Shown piece after piece: positions 17,450 to 25,900 of a DNA stretch of 64,000 bases. A program made the translations under genes and the position numbers. Position 1 is the stretch's first letter, and every line of letters starts with the position of its first letter. The DNA comes from JACSRF01 sp964504445 (GTDB taxonomy: Bacteria; Chloroflexota; Anaerolineae; Promineifilales; Promineifilaceae): the NCBI GenBank assembly GCA_964504445.1, contig CAZDEO010000019.1:1-64000 (forward strand), in the 5' to 3' direction. The notes below the pieces were generated by a model, which was given only the letters and a program-made list of their open reading frames with translations, made no database searches and had not been told where the DNA came from.

Positions 17450-20134
17450 ATGAACTGGAAGCGCATCATCCTCAGCCTCATCATTCTGGCTGCGCTGGTT
17501 GGGGGAGGTTATTGGGCCTACCTGCAATTTTTGGCTCCAGAGGAAGACCCGGCTCCAGCAGCCGTAAATGGGAACGACATTGCCATAGACACTGGCGTTG
17601 ATGCCGTATCTGCCGAAGCGCAGGTTGTGCCCGCCAGCTATGCCCTGCTGGCCTTTGAGCTGGGCGGGCCAGTAGTAGAAATTTTAGTAAATGAGGGTGA
17701 CAGCGTACGGGCGGGTGATCCGCTACTGCGGCTGGATAGCCGGGATCAGGAAATTGTGCTGCGCCAGGCGGAAACGGCCGTACTCCAGGCCCAGGCCAAT
17801 CTGGCCGCCGCCCGCACCGGCAAAGCTGCCGCCGAAGTAGGGTTAGAAGCAGCGCAAACGGCCGTAGCCGCTGCCGAGGCAGAACTGGCCCTCCTCACCG
17901 CCGATCCCACTCCTGCACAAATTGCCCTGCAAGAAGCCCGGGTTGCGGCGGCCGAAGCCGGCATTCGGCAGGCCAGCGGAAACCAGGCTGTGGTACTAGA
18001 AGGGGCCAGCAGCGCCGAAATTGGCGTGGCCGAAGCAGAATTAGCCGCCGCTCAAGCCAATCTGGTGGCCGCCCGCTTACAGTTTGAGCCGCTAACCCAA
18101 AATGAAGACGCCACCACCGAAGCGCGAGAGCAGGCGCAACTGCGCCTAAATGCAGCCATAGCCGGGGTGGAAGCAGCCCAGGCCCGGCTGGATGACTTGC
18201 GTGCCGGAGCCAGCAGCGCCGAGCGACGGGCTGCTTCGGGCGCTGTGGGCGCATCGGCTGGGCAGCGGGATGCTGCCGCCGCCCAGCTCGATCTGCTATT
18301 GGCTGGGGCGCGCCCGGAGGCCATTGCCGTTGCCGAAGCCAATTTAGAGCAAGCCCGTAGCACCATTGCGGAGGCAGAATTGGGCGTACAACAAGCGGAA
18401 ACGGCCGTCATCCAGGCGGAAGCAGGGGTGACAGAAGCGGAAACGGCCGTGCAGCAAGCCCAGGCCTTACTGGCAAAAATGACCCTCACCGCCCCCTTCA
18501 CCGGCATGGTTGCCGACATTTCTACGGCCGTGGGCGAAGTTGCGGCAGCAGGCCAGCCTGTACTCACCCTGGCCGATTTCAGCGCCTGGCACGTTGAAAC
18601 CACCGACCTCACCGAACTAAGCGTGGTCGCCATCAAGGTTGGCGATCCCGTCGAATTCAGTATTGATGCCTTCCCCGGGCAAAGGCTGGCTGGCCAGGTC
18701 ACCAACATAGCCCCCACCTCCACGCTAACCCGCGGTGACGTAACCTACGCCGTAACCATCACCCCGGAAAACACCAGCCTGCCCCTGCGCTGGGGGATGA
18801 CGGCCTTTGTGACCATTGGCGTTGGGGGGGCAACGGCCGTGGCCGCAGAGCCCGTAACCCAATCCACAGACTTCCCCAACACCATCTTCGCTGAAGGCGT
18901 GCTAGAACCCCTGGAGAGCATCGCCCTGGCCTTCCAAACGGGGGGACGCGTCAACCAAATCCTCGTCAATGAAGGCGACAACGTGCAGGCAGGCGATATC
19001 CTGGTGCAGCTAGACACGACGGATGCCAACATTGTCTTGCAGCAAGCCCAGGCACACCTAACCCGCGCCGAAGCTGGTCTGGCTGCGGCCCAGGCCCAAC
19101 TACAACTCGCCCAATCCAGCGTCAGAACTGCCCAAGAGCGGGTGTCTGTCGCCGAAGCCCAGCTAGCCCTGGTGCAATCTGGTCCACTGCCCGCTGAAAT
19201 TGCCGCCGCCCAGGCCAATATTGCCGCCGCCCAGGCTAGTGTAACCCAGGCGGCCGGCAGTCGGGACGCCACCCTGGATATTGCCACCGCTCCCGCCATT
19301 CGGGCTGCCCAGGCTAACGTGGCGGCCGCCACCGCTGATCGTCGTGCCGTTGAGGAACAATACGAAGACATACTCGCCGCCTGCTTCGACACCCCAAATG
19401 GGGAGGTGTGCCCCCTTTATGGCCCCGTTGAAGAAGCTACTCGCGCCCAACTGGAAGCGGCCCGCCAGGGGGAAGCTGCAGCGCAAGCTGCTTTAGACCA
19501 GTTATTGGCCGGGCCAACGGCCGCCCAGCAAAATGCGGCCAGCGGGGCAGTAGCTGTGGCACTAGCTCGGCAGGCCATTGCCGAAGCGCAGTTGGCTTTG
19601 CTGCAGGCCGGGGCAACGGATGAGCAAGTGGCCCAGGCGGCTGTGGGGGTTCGGCAAGCGCAGGTTGGCGTCTCCCAGGCGGAAGTAGCGGTACAAGAAG
19701 CGGAAACGGCCGTGGCCCTGGCCCAGGCTCAACTTGCCGCCGCCCAGGTTGCCGTAGATGCCGCCCAGCTCGACCTGGACCGCCTCACCCTGACGGCGCC
19801 CTATGCCGGGGTCATTGGCGAACTCAACGTCAGAATTGGTGAAATCGTTGGCCCGGAGATGGTTGTAACTGTCTTAGCCGATCAAAGTAGCTGGCAAGTA
19901 TCTACCACGGATCTCACTGAACTAGATGTGGCGCAGATCGAAATCGGCTCCACTGCCGAGATCACCCTCGAGGCAATTCCCGATGCCACGATTGCCGGGC
20001 AAGTTATGCAGGTGGCCCTTGTACCTGGCTTTTATCAGGGTGACGTGGTTTATATGGTGGCTGTACGTCTGGAGCCTGCCCCCAATCTGCCCCTGAGATG
20101 GGGCATGACTAGCTTCGTTAGTTTCAGCAACTAA
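17450..20134 (+). CDS. Tandem-duplicated HlyD/MacA-type periplasmic adaptor
   Basis: An 894-residue membrane fusion protein with an N-terminal anchor (residues ~4-24). It holds two complete adaptor modules in one chain. Each has a lipoyl half-motif (VVEILVNEGDSVRAGDPLL near 80; VNQILVNEGDNVQAGDILV near 500), a very long Ala/Gln/Glu-rich alpha-hairpin, the second lipoyl half (LTAPFTGMVADI; LTAPYAGVIGEL) and a beta-barrel ending LPLRWGMTAFV or LPLRWGMTSFV. A normal MacA has about 370 residues and one module. The start at 17450 follows GGGAG; the frame opens 7 codons earlier. It should form the periplasmic part of the exporter encoded by the two upstream genes. Confidence 0.9.
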   Translation: MNWKRIILSLIILAALVGGGYWAYLQFLAPEEDPAPAAVNGNDIAIDTGVDAVSAEAQVVPASYALLAFELGGPVVEILVNEGDSVRAGDPLLRLDSRDQEIVLRQAETAVLQAQANLAAARTGKAAAEVGLEAAQTAVAAAEAELALLTADPTPAQIALQEARVAAAEAGIRQASGNQAVVLEGASSAEIGVAEAELAAAQANLVAARLQFEPLTQNEDATTEAREQAQLRLNAAIAGVEAAQARLDDLRAGASSAERRAASGAVGASAGQRDAAAAQLDLLLAGARPEAIAVAEANLEQARSTIAEAELGVQQAETAVIQAEAGVTEAETAVQQAQALLAKMTLTAPFTGMVADISTAVGEVAAAGQPVLTLADFSAWHVETTDLTELSVVAIKVGDPVEFSIDAFPGQRLAGQVTNIAPTSTLTRGDVTYAVTITPENTSLPLRWGMTAFVTIGVGGATAVAAEPVTQSTDFPNTIFAEGVLEPLESIALAFQTGGRVNQILVNEGDNVQAGDILVQLDTTDANIVLQQAQAHLTRAEAGLAAAQAQLQLAQSSVRTAQERVSVAEAQLALVQSGPLPAEIAAAQANIAAAQASVTQAAGSRDATLDIATAPAIRAAQANVAAATADRRAVEEQYEDILAACFDTPNGEVCPLYGPVEEATRAQLEAARQGEAAAQAALDQLLAGPTAAQQNAASGAVAVALARQAIAEAQLALLQAGATDEQVAQAAVGVRQAQVGVSQAEVAVQEAETAVALAQAQLAAAQVAVDAAQLDLDRLTLTAPYAGVIGELNVRIGEIVGPEMVVTVLADQSSWQVSTTDLTELDVAQIEIGSTAEITLEAIPDATIAGQVMQVALVPGFYQGDVVYMVAVRLEPAPNLPLRWGMTSFVSFSN

Positions 20135-20159
20135 TATTTCGTTTTTACCTGCACCTTTT

Positions 20160-20198
20160 AAGAACAAGAGCCTATGTTTTTCCCTGGCTCTTGTTCTT
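20160..20198 (+). terminator. Strong hairpin after the ABC exporter operon
   Basis: AAGAACAAGAGCC (20160-20172) and GGCTCTTGTTCTT (20186-20198) are perfect 13-base arms around a 13-base T-rich loop, 25 bases after the adaptor stop codon. The trailing sequence is only moderately T-rich, so termination may be Rho-independent but not textbook. Confidence 0.65.
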
Positions 20199-20239
20199 GT
20201 TGCCCCCCACACATCTCCCTCTCGCCCCCTCCTGTGCTT

Positions 20240-20255
20240 CGTGACATTTGTCACG
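20240..20255. promoter_or_regulatory. CRP/FNR-family-like palindrome upstream of CODH/ACS operon
   Basis: The 16-base perfect palindrome CGTGACATTTGTCACG fits the CRP-type pattern GTGA-N6-TCAC. It lies upstream of the candidate promoter of the CODH/ACS operon, at about -65 to the expected transcription start, a normal class I activator position. CRP-family regulators include the CO sensor CooA. Which regulator binds here is not visible in the window. Confidence 0.5.
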
Positions 20256-20277
20256 TCAAAAAGCGTGTAATCATCAC

Positions 20278-20309
20278 TTGACCATACCTCCTATTTCTTA
20301 AATGATAAT
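20278..20309 (+). promoter_or_regulatory. Candidate promoter of CODH/ACS operon
   Basis: TTGACC at 20278-20283 resembles a -35 box. A -10 candidate AATGAT (20301-20306) lies 17 bases on, and GATAAT (20304-20309) 20 bases on. The region is AT-rich and sits about 100 bases before the first gene, downstream of the CRP-like palindrome. The assignment rests on sequence alone. Confidence 0.4.
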
Positions 20310-20407
20310 GAGGAGTTAGAGTGATCATTTTTGTGCCGGTTATGCCGGTTTTAACAACAAATGGGCGAGGCAAAAGTCTTCGCCTGTTGTGTTTTAGAAG
20401 AGGTGGT

Positions 20408-20824
20408 ATGCATATGGAGACTTATGCCCTGGATGTTCCCACGATGTTCGGAGATCATCACGTCATTGCCGTGCGTGAACTCTTGTTGAAGCTACCTGGT
20501 ATTAGTGACGTATATGCCAGCAGCAGTTTTCATCTGGTAGAAGTACGATATGACCCCGAGAAACTTTCCCCAGAAGTGATCAAAAAAAAACTGGAAGACG
20601 CAGGTTATTTGGGCGAGCTATCAACTCCGGCGGAGACCAGTGTTCCCGCAACGGAGAAACAGGCTGACCAGCCCAAATTCTTTCGCCACACGGCCGCTTA
20701 TGCCCAAACGGGGCAAACGGTTAGTTTTGCGCAAAAGCTGCCCACGGCCGCACGGCCGTTATGGCCTTGCCCTGGCATGGGGCCAGTGAAAGCATTCAAA
20801 GAAGAGGAGGTAACTCATGGCTAA
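20408..20824 (+). CDS. HMA-like metal-trafficking protein lacking CxxC
   Basis: A 138-residue protein at the head of the CODH/ACS operon. Residues 1-70 have the ferredoxin-like HMA pattern (ALDVPTMFGDHHVIAVRELL, then GISDVYASSSFHLVEVRYDP, then VIKKKLEDAGY). The metal loop GMxCxxC is replaced by TMFGDHH (Met13, Gly15, His17, His18), so the usual Cys pair is gone. A disordered ~45-residue tail ends in WPCPGMGP with the only Cys (121). The start at 20408 follows an AGAGGTGGT site; an ATG two codons on is equally possible, and the frame itself opens at 20321. Its end overlaps cooS by 8 bases, so translation is coupled. Nickel delivery or CODH assembly is a reasonable guess from context only. Confidence 0.75.
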   Translation: MHMETYALDVPTMFGDHHVIAVRELLLKLPGISDVYASSSFHLVEVRYDPEKLSPEVIKKKLEDAGYLGELSTPAETSVPATEKQADQPKFFRHTAAYAQTGQTVSFAQKLPTAARPLWPCPGMGPVKAFKEEEVTHG

Positions 20825-22832
20825 AAAGAAACGGGACATAGAAGAATACAGCATTGACCCGGCTGCCCAGCAAATGCTCATCCGCGCTGAAGAGATTGGC
20901 GTGGGTACGGCCTTTACGCGAGCAGACGACATGACGGCCTGCAACATTGGTTCGGCGGGCATGTGCTGCAAAATTTGCGGCATGGGGCCGTGCCGCCTGA
21001 CCAAGGATGGGCAAACGGGCGTTTGTGGGGCCACCATTGATACCATCCAGGCGCGCAACCTGATTCGGGCCATCTCTGCAGGGGCTGCCGCTCATTCTGA
21101 TCACGGCCGTGATATGGCCTTCATTCTCAAAGCTGCTGCCAACGGCGAAGCGGAAGGGTACGTCATCCGCGATGTTGCCAAGCTGCGCAACGTAGCCGCT
21201 TACTACAACATTCCCATCGAAGGACGCGCTCCGGAAGAAATTGCCAATGACCTGGCCGACTTGTACATTGCCCAATTCGGGCAACAAAAGGGCGAAATTG
21301 CGCTGCTGAAGCGCGCCCCAGCCAAACGACAAAAGGTATGGCAAGAAACGGGCGTCGTGCCGCGCGGCGTAGACCGGGAAGTGGTGGAAGCCCTACACCG
21401 CACCCACATCGGCGACGACCAGGACCCGGAGCATATTCTGCAACATGCCGTGCGCACGGCTCTGGCCGATGGCTGGGGCGGCAGCCTGATCGCCACCGAC
21501 ATCTCCGACATTCTCTTCGGCACCCCGGCCCCCATTTTAGGACAGGCCAACCTGGGCGTGCTGAAAGAGGACATGGTGAATGTAGTGGTCCACGGCCATG
21601 AACCAACCCTCAGCGAGATGATTGTGGCGGCTTCGCAGGCGCCAGACATCATCGAATACGCCAAAAAAGCCGGGGCAAAGGGGGTCAACCTTTCCGGCAT
21701 TTGCTGTACGGCCAACGAGATTTTGATGCGCCAGGGTATTCCTGCTGCTGGCAACTTCTTGCAGCAAGAACTGGCTATTCTTACCGGCGCGGTGGAAGCA
21801 ATGGTGGTAGACGTGCAGTGCATTATGCAGGCACTGGTAGGATTGGCGGAAAATTTCCACACCAAAATTATTACCACCTCCCCGAAAGTTAAAATAAAGG
21901 GCGCTACCCACATCCAGTTTGACGAACACAAAGCGCTGACCATTGCCAAAGAGATTTTGCGCGCAGCCATTGACAATTTTCAGAATCGCGGGGAGACAAA
22001 AATCCCTGACGTGCGCGAGGATTTGATTCCCGGTTTTTCCCACGAATACATTAATTACATGCTGGGGGGCAGCTACCGCGCCTCGTTCCGACCGCTGAAT
22101 GATGCCATTATGAACGGCCGTATCCGCGGCGTGGCGGCTATCGTGGGCTGCAACAACCCCCGCACCCAGCACGACTACCTGCACACCTACGTCACCCGCG
22201 AACTGTTGAAGCAAGACGTGTTGGTGGTGGAGACGGGCTGCGGGGCTATTGCCAGCGCCAAGCTCGGCTTGCTGCTGGGCGAAGCGGGGCTAGACAAAGT
22301 TGGCCCCGGCCTGCGCGAAGTGTGCGAAGCCGTTGGTATTCCACCGGTGCTGCATATGGGTTCTTGCGTAGACAACACCCGTATTCTCACCGTGCTGACG
22401 CAAATGGTAGAAGACGGCGGGTTGGGCGACGACATTGACCAGATTCCAGCCGTTGGCCTGGCCCCGGAATGGATGAGCGAAAAGGCGCTCTCTATTGGCA
22501 CCTACTGCGTTGCATCCGGCGCATACGTCATCTTCGGCGGGTCCTCGCCCGTCAGCGGCATGCCCGACCGCGTGGCAGACAGTGACGAGGTAGCGCACTT
22601 CATCAGCCAGGGTTGGGAGAAACTGTACGGGGGCAAAATGGAGTTTATTCCTGACCCCGACGACATGATTGCCAAAACCCTGGCACACATTGACAAGAAA
22701 CGCGCTGATCTGGGCTTGCCCGTTTATGATCCGCAAAAGTTCGGTCAGAGCGGCGACACGCGTATGTTAGCACTAGAAGATTTGCCTTTCCTTCAGCGGC
22801 GCGAGGCGTTGTACGGGGTGGCAGCAGATTGA
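20817..22832 (+). CDS. cooS: Anaerobic carbon monoxide dehydrogenase catalytic subunit
   Basis: A 671-residue Ni-Fe-S CODH that interconverts CO and CO2. Cys42, Cys50, Cys51, Cys54, Cys59 and Cys70 (CNIGSAGMCCKICGMGPC, then GVCGA) match the D- and B-cluster ligands. C-cluster ligand motifs follow in family order: VVHGHEPTLSEM (His), SGICCTANEIL, VVDVQCIMQ, VGCNNPRTQHD, ETGCGAIASAK and HMGSCVDNTRI. Length fits CooS/AcsA. It sits directly before the acsB::acsD fusion, so it most likely supplies CO to acetyl-CoA synthase, though a bifunctional respiratory role is not excluded. RBS GAGGAGG lies within the end of the HMA-like gene. Confidence 0.97.
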   Translation: MAKKKRDIEEYSIDPAAQQMLIRAEEIGVGTAFTRADDMTACNIGSAGMCCKICGMGPCRLTKDGQTGVCGATIDTIQARNLIRAISAGAAAHSDHGRDMAFILKAAANGEAEGYVIRDVAKLRNVAAYYNIPIEGRAPEEIANDLADLYIAQFGQQKGEIALLKRAPAKRQKVWQETGVVPRGVDREVVEALHRTHIGDDQDPEHILQHAVRTALADGWGGSLIATDISDILFGTPAPILGQANLGVLKEDMVNVVVHGHEPTLSEMIVAASQAPDIIEYAKKAGAKGVNLSGICCTANEILMRQGIPAAGNFLQQELAILTGAVEAMVVDVQCIMQALVGLAENFHTKIITTSPKVKIKGATHIQFDEHKALTIAKEILRAAIDNFQNRGETKIPDVREDLIPGFSHEYINYMLGGSYRASFRPLNDAIMNGRIRGVAAIVGCNNPRTQHDYLHTYVTRELLKQDVLVVETGCGAIASAKLGLLLGEAGLDKVGPGLREVCEAVGIPPVLHMGSCVDNTRILTVLTQMVEDGGLGDDIDQIPAVGLAPEWMSEKALSIGTYCVASGAYVIFGGSSPVSGMPDRVADSDEVAHFISQGWEKLYGGKMEFIPDPDDMIAKTLAHIDKKRADLGLPVYDPQKFGQSGDTRMLALEDLPFLQRREALYGVAAD

Positions 22833-22914
22833 TACGTGATCCGTGAACCGTGAGCCGTAACCCGCGAACCAATTACGGATTACGAATAGCGGATTACAGA
22901 CAATGGAGGAAATT
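22833..22914 (+). repeat. Intergenic word-repeat region between cooS and acsB::acsD
   Basis: The gap is built of variants of short words (GTGAACCGTGAGCCGTAACC; ACGGATTACG at 22875-22884; GCGGATTAC). The same ACGGATTAC core recurs in the gaps before acsC and before the flavoprotein gene. Only the last ~12 bases, with GGAGG, serve as ribosome binding site. Confidence 0.7.
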
Positions 22915-25900
22915 ATGTCTCGATACATTGCGACAAGGGCGATCCGTGGAGCCAATGCCCTGGTAGCAGAAGCAGAAGCGATGCTGAATAAGGCGCTACG
23001 CGAGAAAGGGCCAGACACATCGGTTGCTTTTCCCAATACTGCATACTACTTGCCATTGATTTACGGCATGACAGGAGAAAAGGTAGAAACTCTGGGCGAA
23101 CTGCGCCCGGCGTTGGCTCACGCTAAAGAATTACTACACCCGGTGCCCTCCCAAAAGCACTGGACGCCCTACCTGGGCGAAACGCTGGATAGTGGCATGT
23201 CCACATTGATTGCCGCGGAAGTGATTGAAGCGGTACGCTTTGTCTATGGCTTGCAGCCAGAGCCGATGCCTGGTTTTGAGCTGGCAGGGGGTACATCCTA
23301 TGGCGGCAACGGCAACGGGGCGGTTGGTCATTTGAATGGCCCCATTGACGACATTCAACTGCGCTCCTGGGGCATTCAGTTGGTAGACGGCCGTATGCCC
23401 GGGTTTGCCGCCATTGTGGGCTGCGCCAAGTCCAACGAGGTAGCCGTGAAGCTGGTGCGCGAACTGCAAAAGCGCAACATTCTCACCTTTTTGTCGGGCA
23501 ACGTCAACGGCCGTTCCATCATCCACCAGCTCCACGAAGAAGGGGTCGAACTGGGCTACGACACCTACACCGTCCCCTTCGGCACCGATACCCTCAGCGC
23601 CATCTACGCCCTGGGCTTTGCCACCCGCTCCGCCCTCACCTTTGGCGGCCTCAAAGCGGGCCAGGCGCGGGACATTTTGCTCTACAACCGCGAGCGCGTC
23701 TTCGCCTTTGTGCTGGCCCTGGGCGAAGTGGACGACCTGAAATATGCCGCCGCCGCTGGCGCCATCAACTTCGGCTTCCCCGTCATCGCCGACACCGTCA
23801 TTCCCGAAATCTTGCCCACCGGTGTTACCCAATATGAACACGTCGTCTCCATGCCCTGGAACGAAATTAAAGGGGCAGACGACATGGAACGAGCCGAAAG
23901 ACTGGTCCAAAAATGCATCGAAATCCGCGGCGTCAAAATTAAGCTGGCCGAAGTACCCGTGCCCGTGCCCTATGGCTCCGCTTTTGAAGGAGAAGTAGTA
24001 CGCAAGAACGACATGCGCGTGGAATTTGGCGGCAAAAACTCCCGCTGTTTCGAGTACCTGCACATGGCCGACATGGACAAAGTGACCGACGGCAAAATTG
24101 AGGTTATTGGCCCCGACTTTAGCGACGTGCCCGATAAAGGGTCTATGGATTTGGGCATTGTCGTTGAGGTAGCCGGACGGCAAATGCAGAAAGATTTCGA
24201 GCCGGTGCTAGAGCGGCAAATCCACTACTTCATCAATGGTGCGTCGGGCATTCAACACATTGGGCAGCGCGACATTACCTGGATTCGGATTGCCAGCAGC
24301 GCCACGGATAAAGGCTTTAACCTGGAACACTTTGGCAAAATTTTACACGCCCGCTTCCACGCCGACTTTGGCGCCATTGTAGACAAGGTGCAGGTGACCA
24401 TTTACACCGAGCCGGACCAAGTGGCCCAATGGCTGGAAAATGCACGAGAGGCGTATAACTTCCGCAACCAGCGGCTGGCAGATTTGACGGACACGGCCGT
24501 TAACGAATTCTACTCTTGCACCCTTTGCCAGAGCTTTGCCCCCGACCACGTCTGCATCGTCAGCCCAGAGCGGCTGGGGCTGTGCGGCGCCTACAACTGG
24601 TTGGATTGCAAGGCCAGCTACAGCATCAACCCCACCGGCCCCAACCAGCCCATCAAGCTGGGTAAACTACTGGACCCGGAAATGGGGTATTGGAGCGGCA
24701 CCCTCGATTACGCCAAAGTTGGGTCCCATGGGGCCATCGAAGAAGTCTCTATGTACTCCATCATGGAAAACCCTATGACGGCGTGCGGCTGTTTTGAATG
24801 TATCGTCATGTACATCCCCGAAGTGGAGGGCGTCATGGTGGTCAGCCGCGAGGACATCGGCATGACCCCCGCGGGTATGAAGTTTAGCACCCTGGCGGGC
24901 ATGGCGGGCGGCGGCGTGCAGACGCCCGGCGTCATGGGTGTGGGCAAATATTACCTGCTCAGCCCCAAATTTATTTCCGCTGACGGCGGCTTTAAGCGCA
25001 TCGTGTGGCTCAGCCGCAATCTGAAGGAGAGTATGGGAGAGGAATTGCGCGCCGTTGCCGAACGCGAAGGCATCCCTGACCTAATTGAACGCATTGCAGA
25101 TAGTGGCTCCGTAACCACCGTGGAAGAGCTAGAAACATGGATTAAAGAAAAGAATCACCCGGTGCTGGAGATGGGCAGCATGGTTCCAGCAGCACGAGAG
25201 CGGGCCATGCCCGAACCAGACCGAGATGAAGAGGTGATGATGCAGGCAACGGCCGTGGTCGAAGCCACTATGCAGAAAGAGAAAACCGCCAAGAGCGCGG
25301 AGGTCGCCAAGGCAGAACCAGGGGAGGAAGCGGCAGCGGTCGTCGAACCGCCACCCGCGCCCGAACCAGAACCCGAACCGGTGAAGGCCGAAGGACCACC
25401 CGTCGTAGCAGAAACAAAACCGACGCCTAAACCGGCGCCAAGCCCTGGGTTCCAATCTCCAGCCTCCGCCGCGCCGCAATCGCCGGCTGATTTGCTTGCC
25501 GCGGCGCAAGAGGCTGCGCTGCGGCAAGCCCAGGCGTTGCAGCAAGCGGCCCAAGAAGCGCTGCACCAAGCAGAATTGTTGGGGCAGGCGCGGGCAGCCC
25601 AGCCCAGCAGCCCGGCCGAAGCGGTAGACACCCTGCGGCAGGCGCTGCAAGCAGCGCTAAGCGCATTGGGCGGCGCGCCCGTAGCGCCACCGCCAGTTGC
25701 GCCTCCACCACCCGTTGCCAAAATGCCGGAACCGGTGGTTGCAAAGCCACCAGAGCCAGTAGCAACGCCAGTTGCCCCGCCGGTGGAAGCCAAACCAACC
25801 CCACCACCTGCGCCGAAGAAGGCGTTAGCGCCAGACCAACCGTGGTTGGCTGCGGACACAAAAACGCCTGTCCTAAAAGAAAAATGGGCGGGTAAAGTGC

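Noticed and set aside
23134..24183. Long antisense reading frame (349 codons) opposite acsB
   Set aside because: It lies wholly opposite a well-conserved enzyme, shows no family motif and has biased composition (many His, Gly, Val), as expected for a shadow frame in GC-rich DNA.
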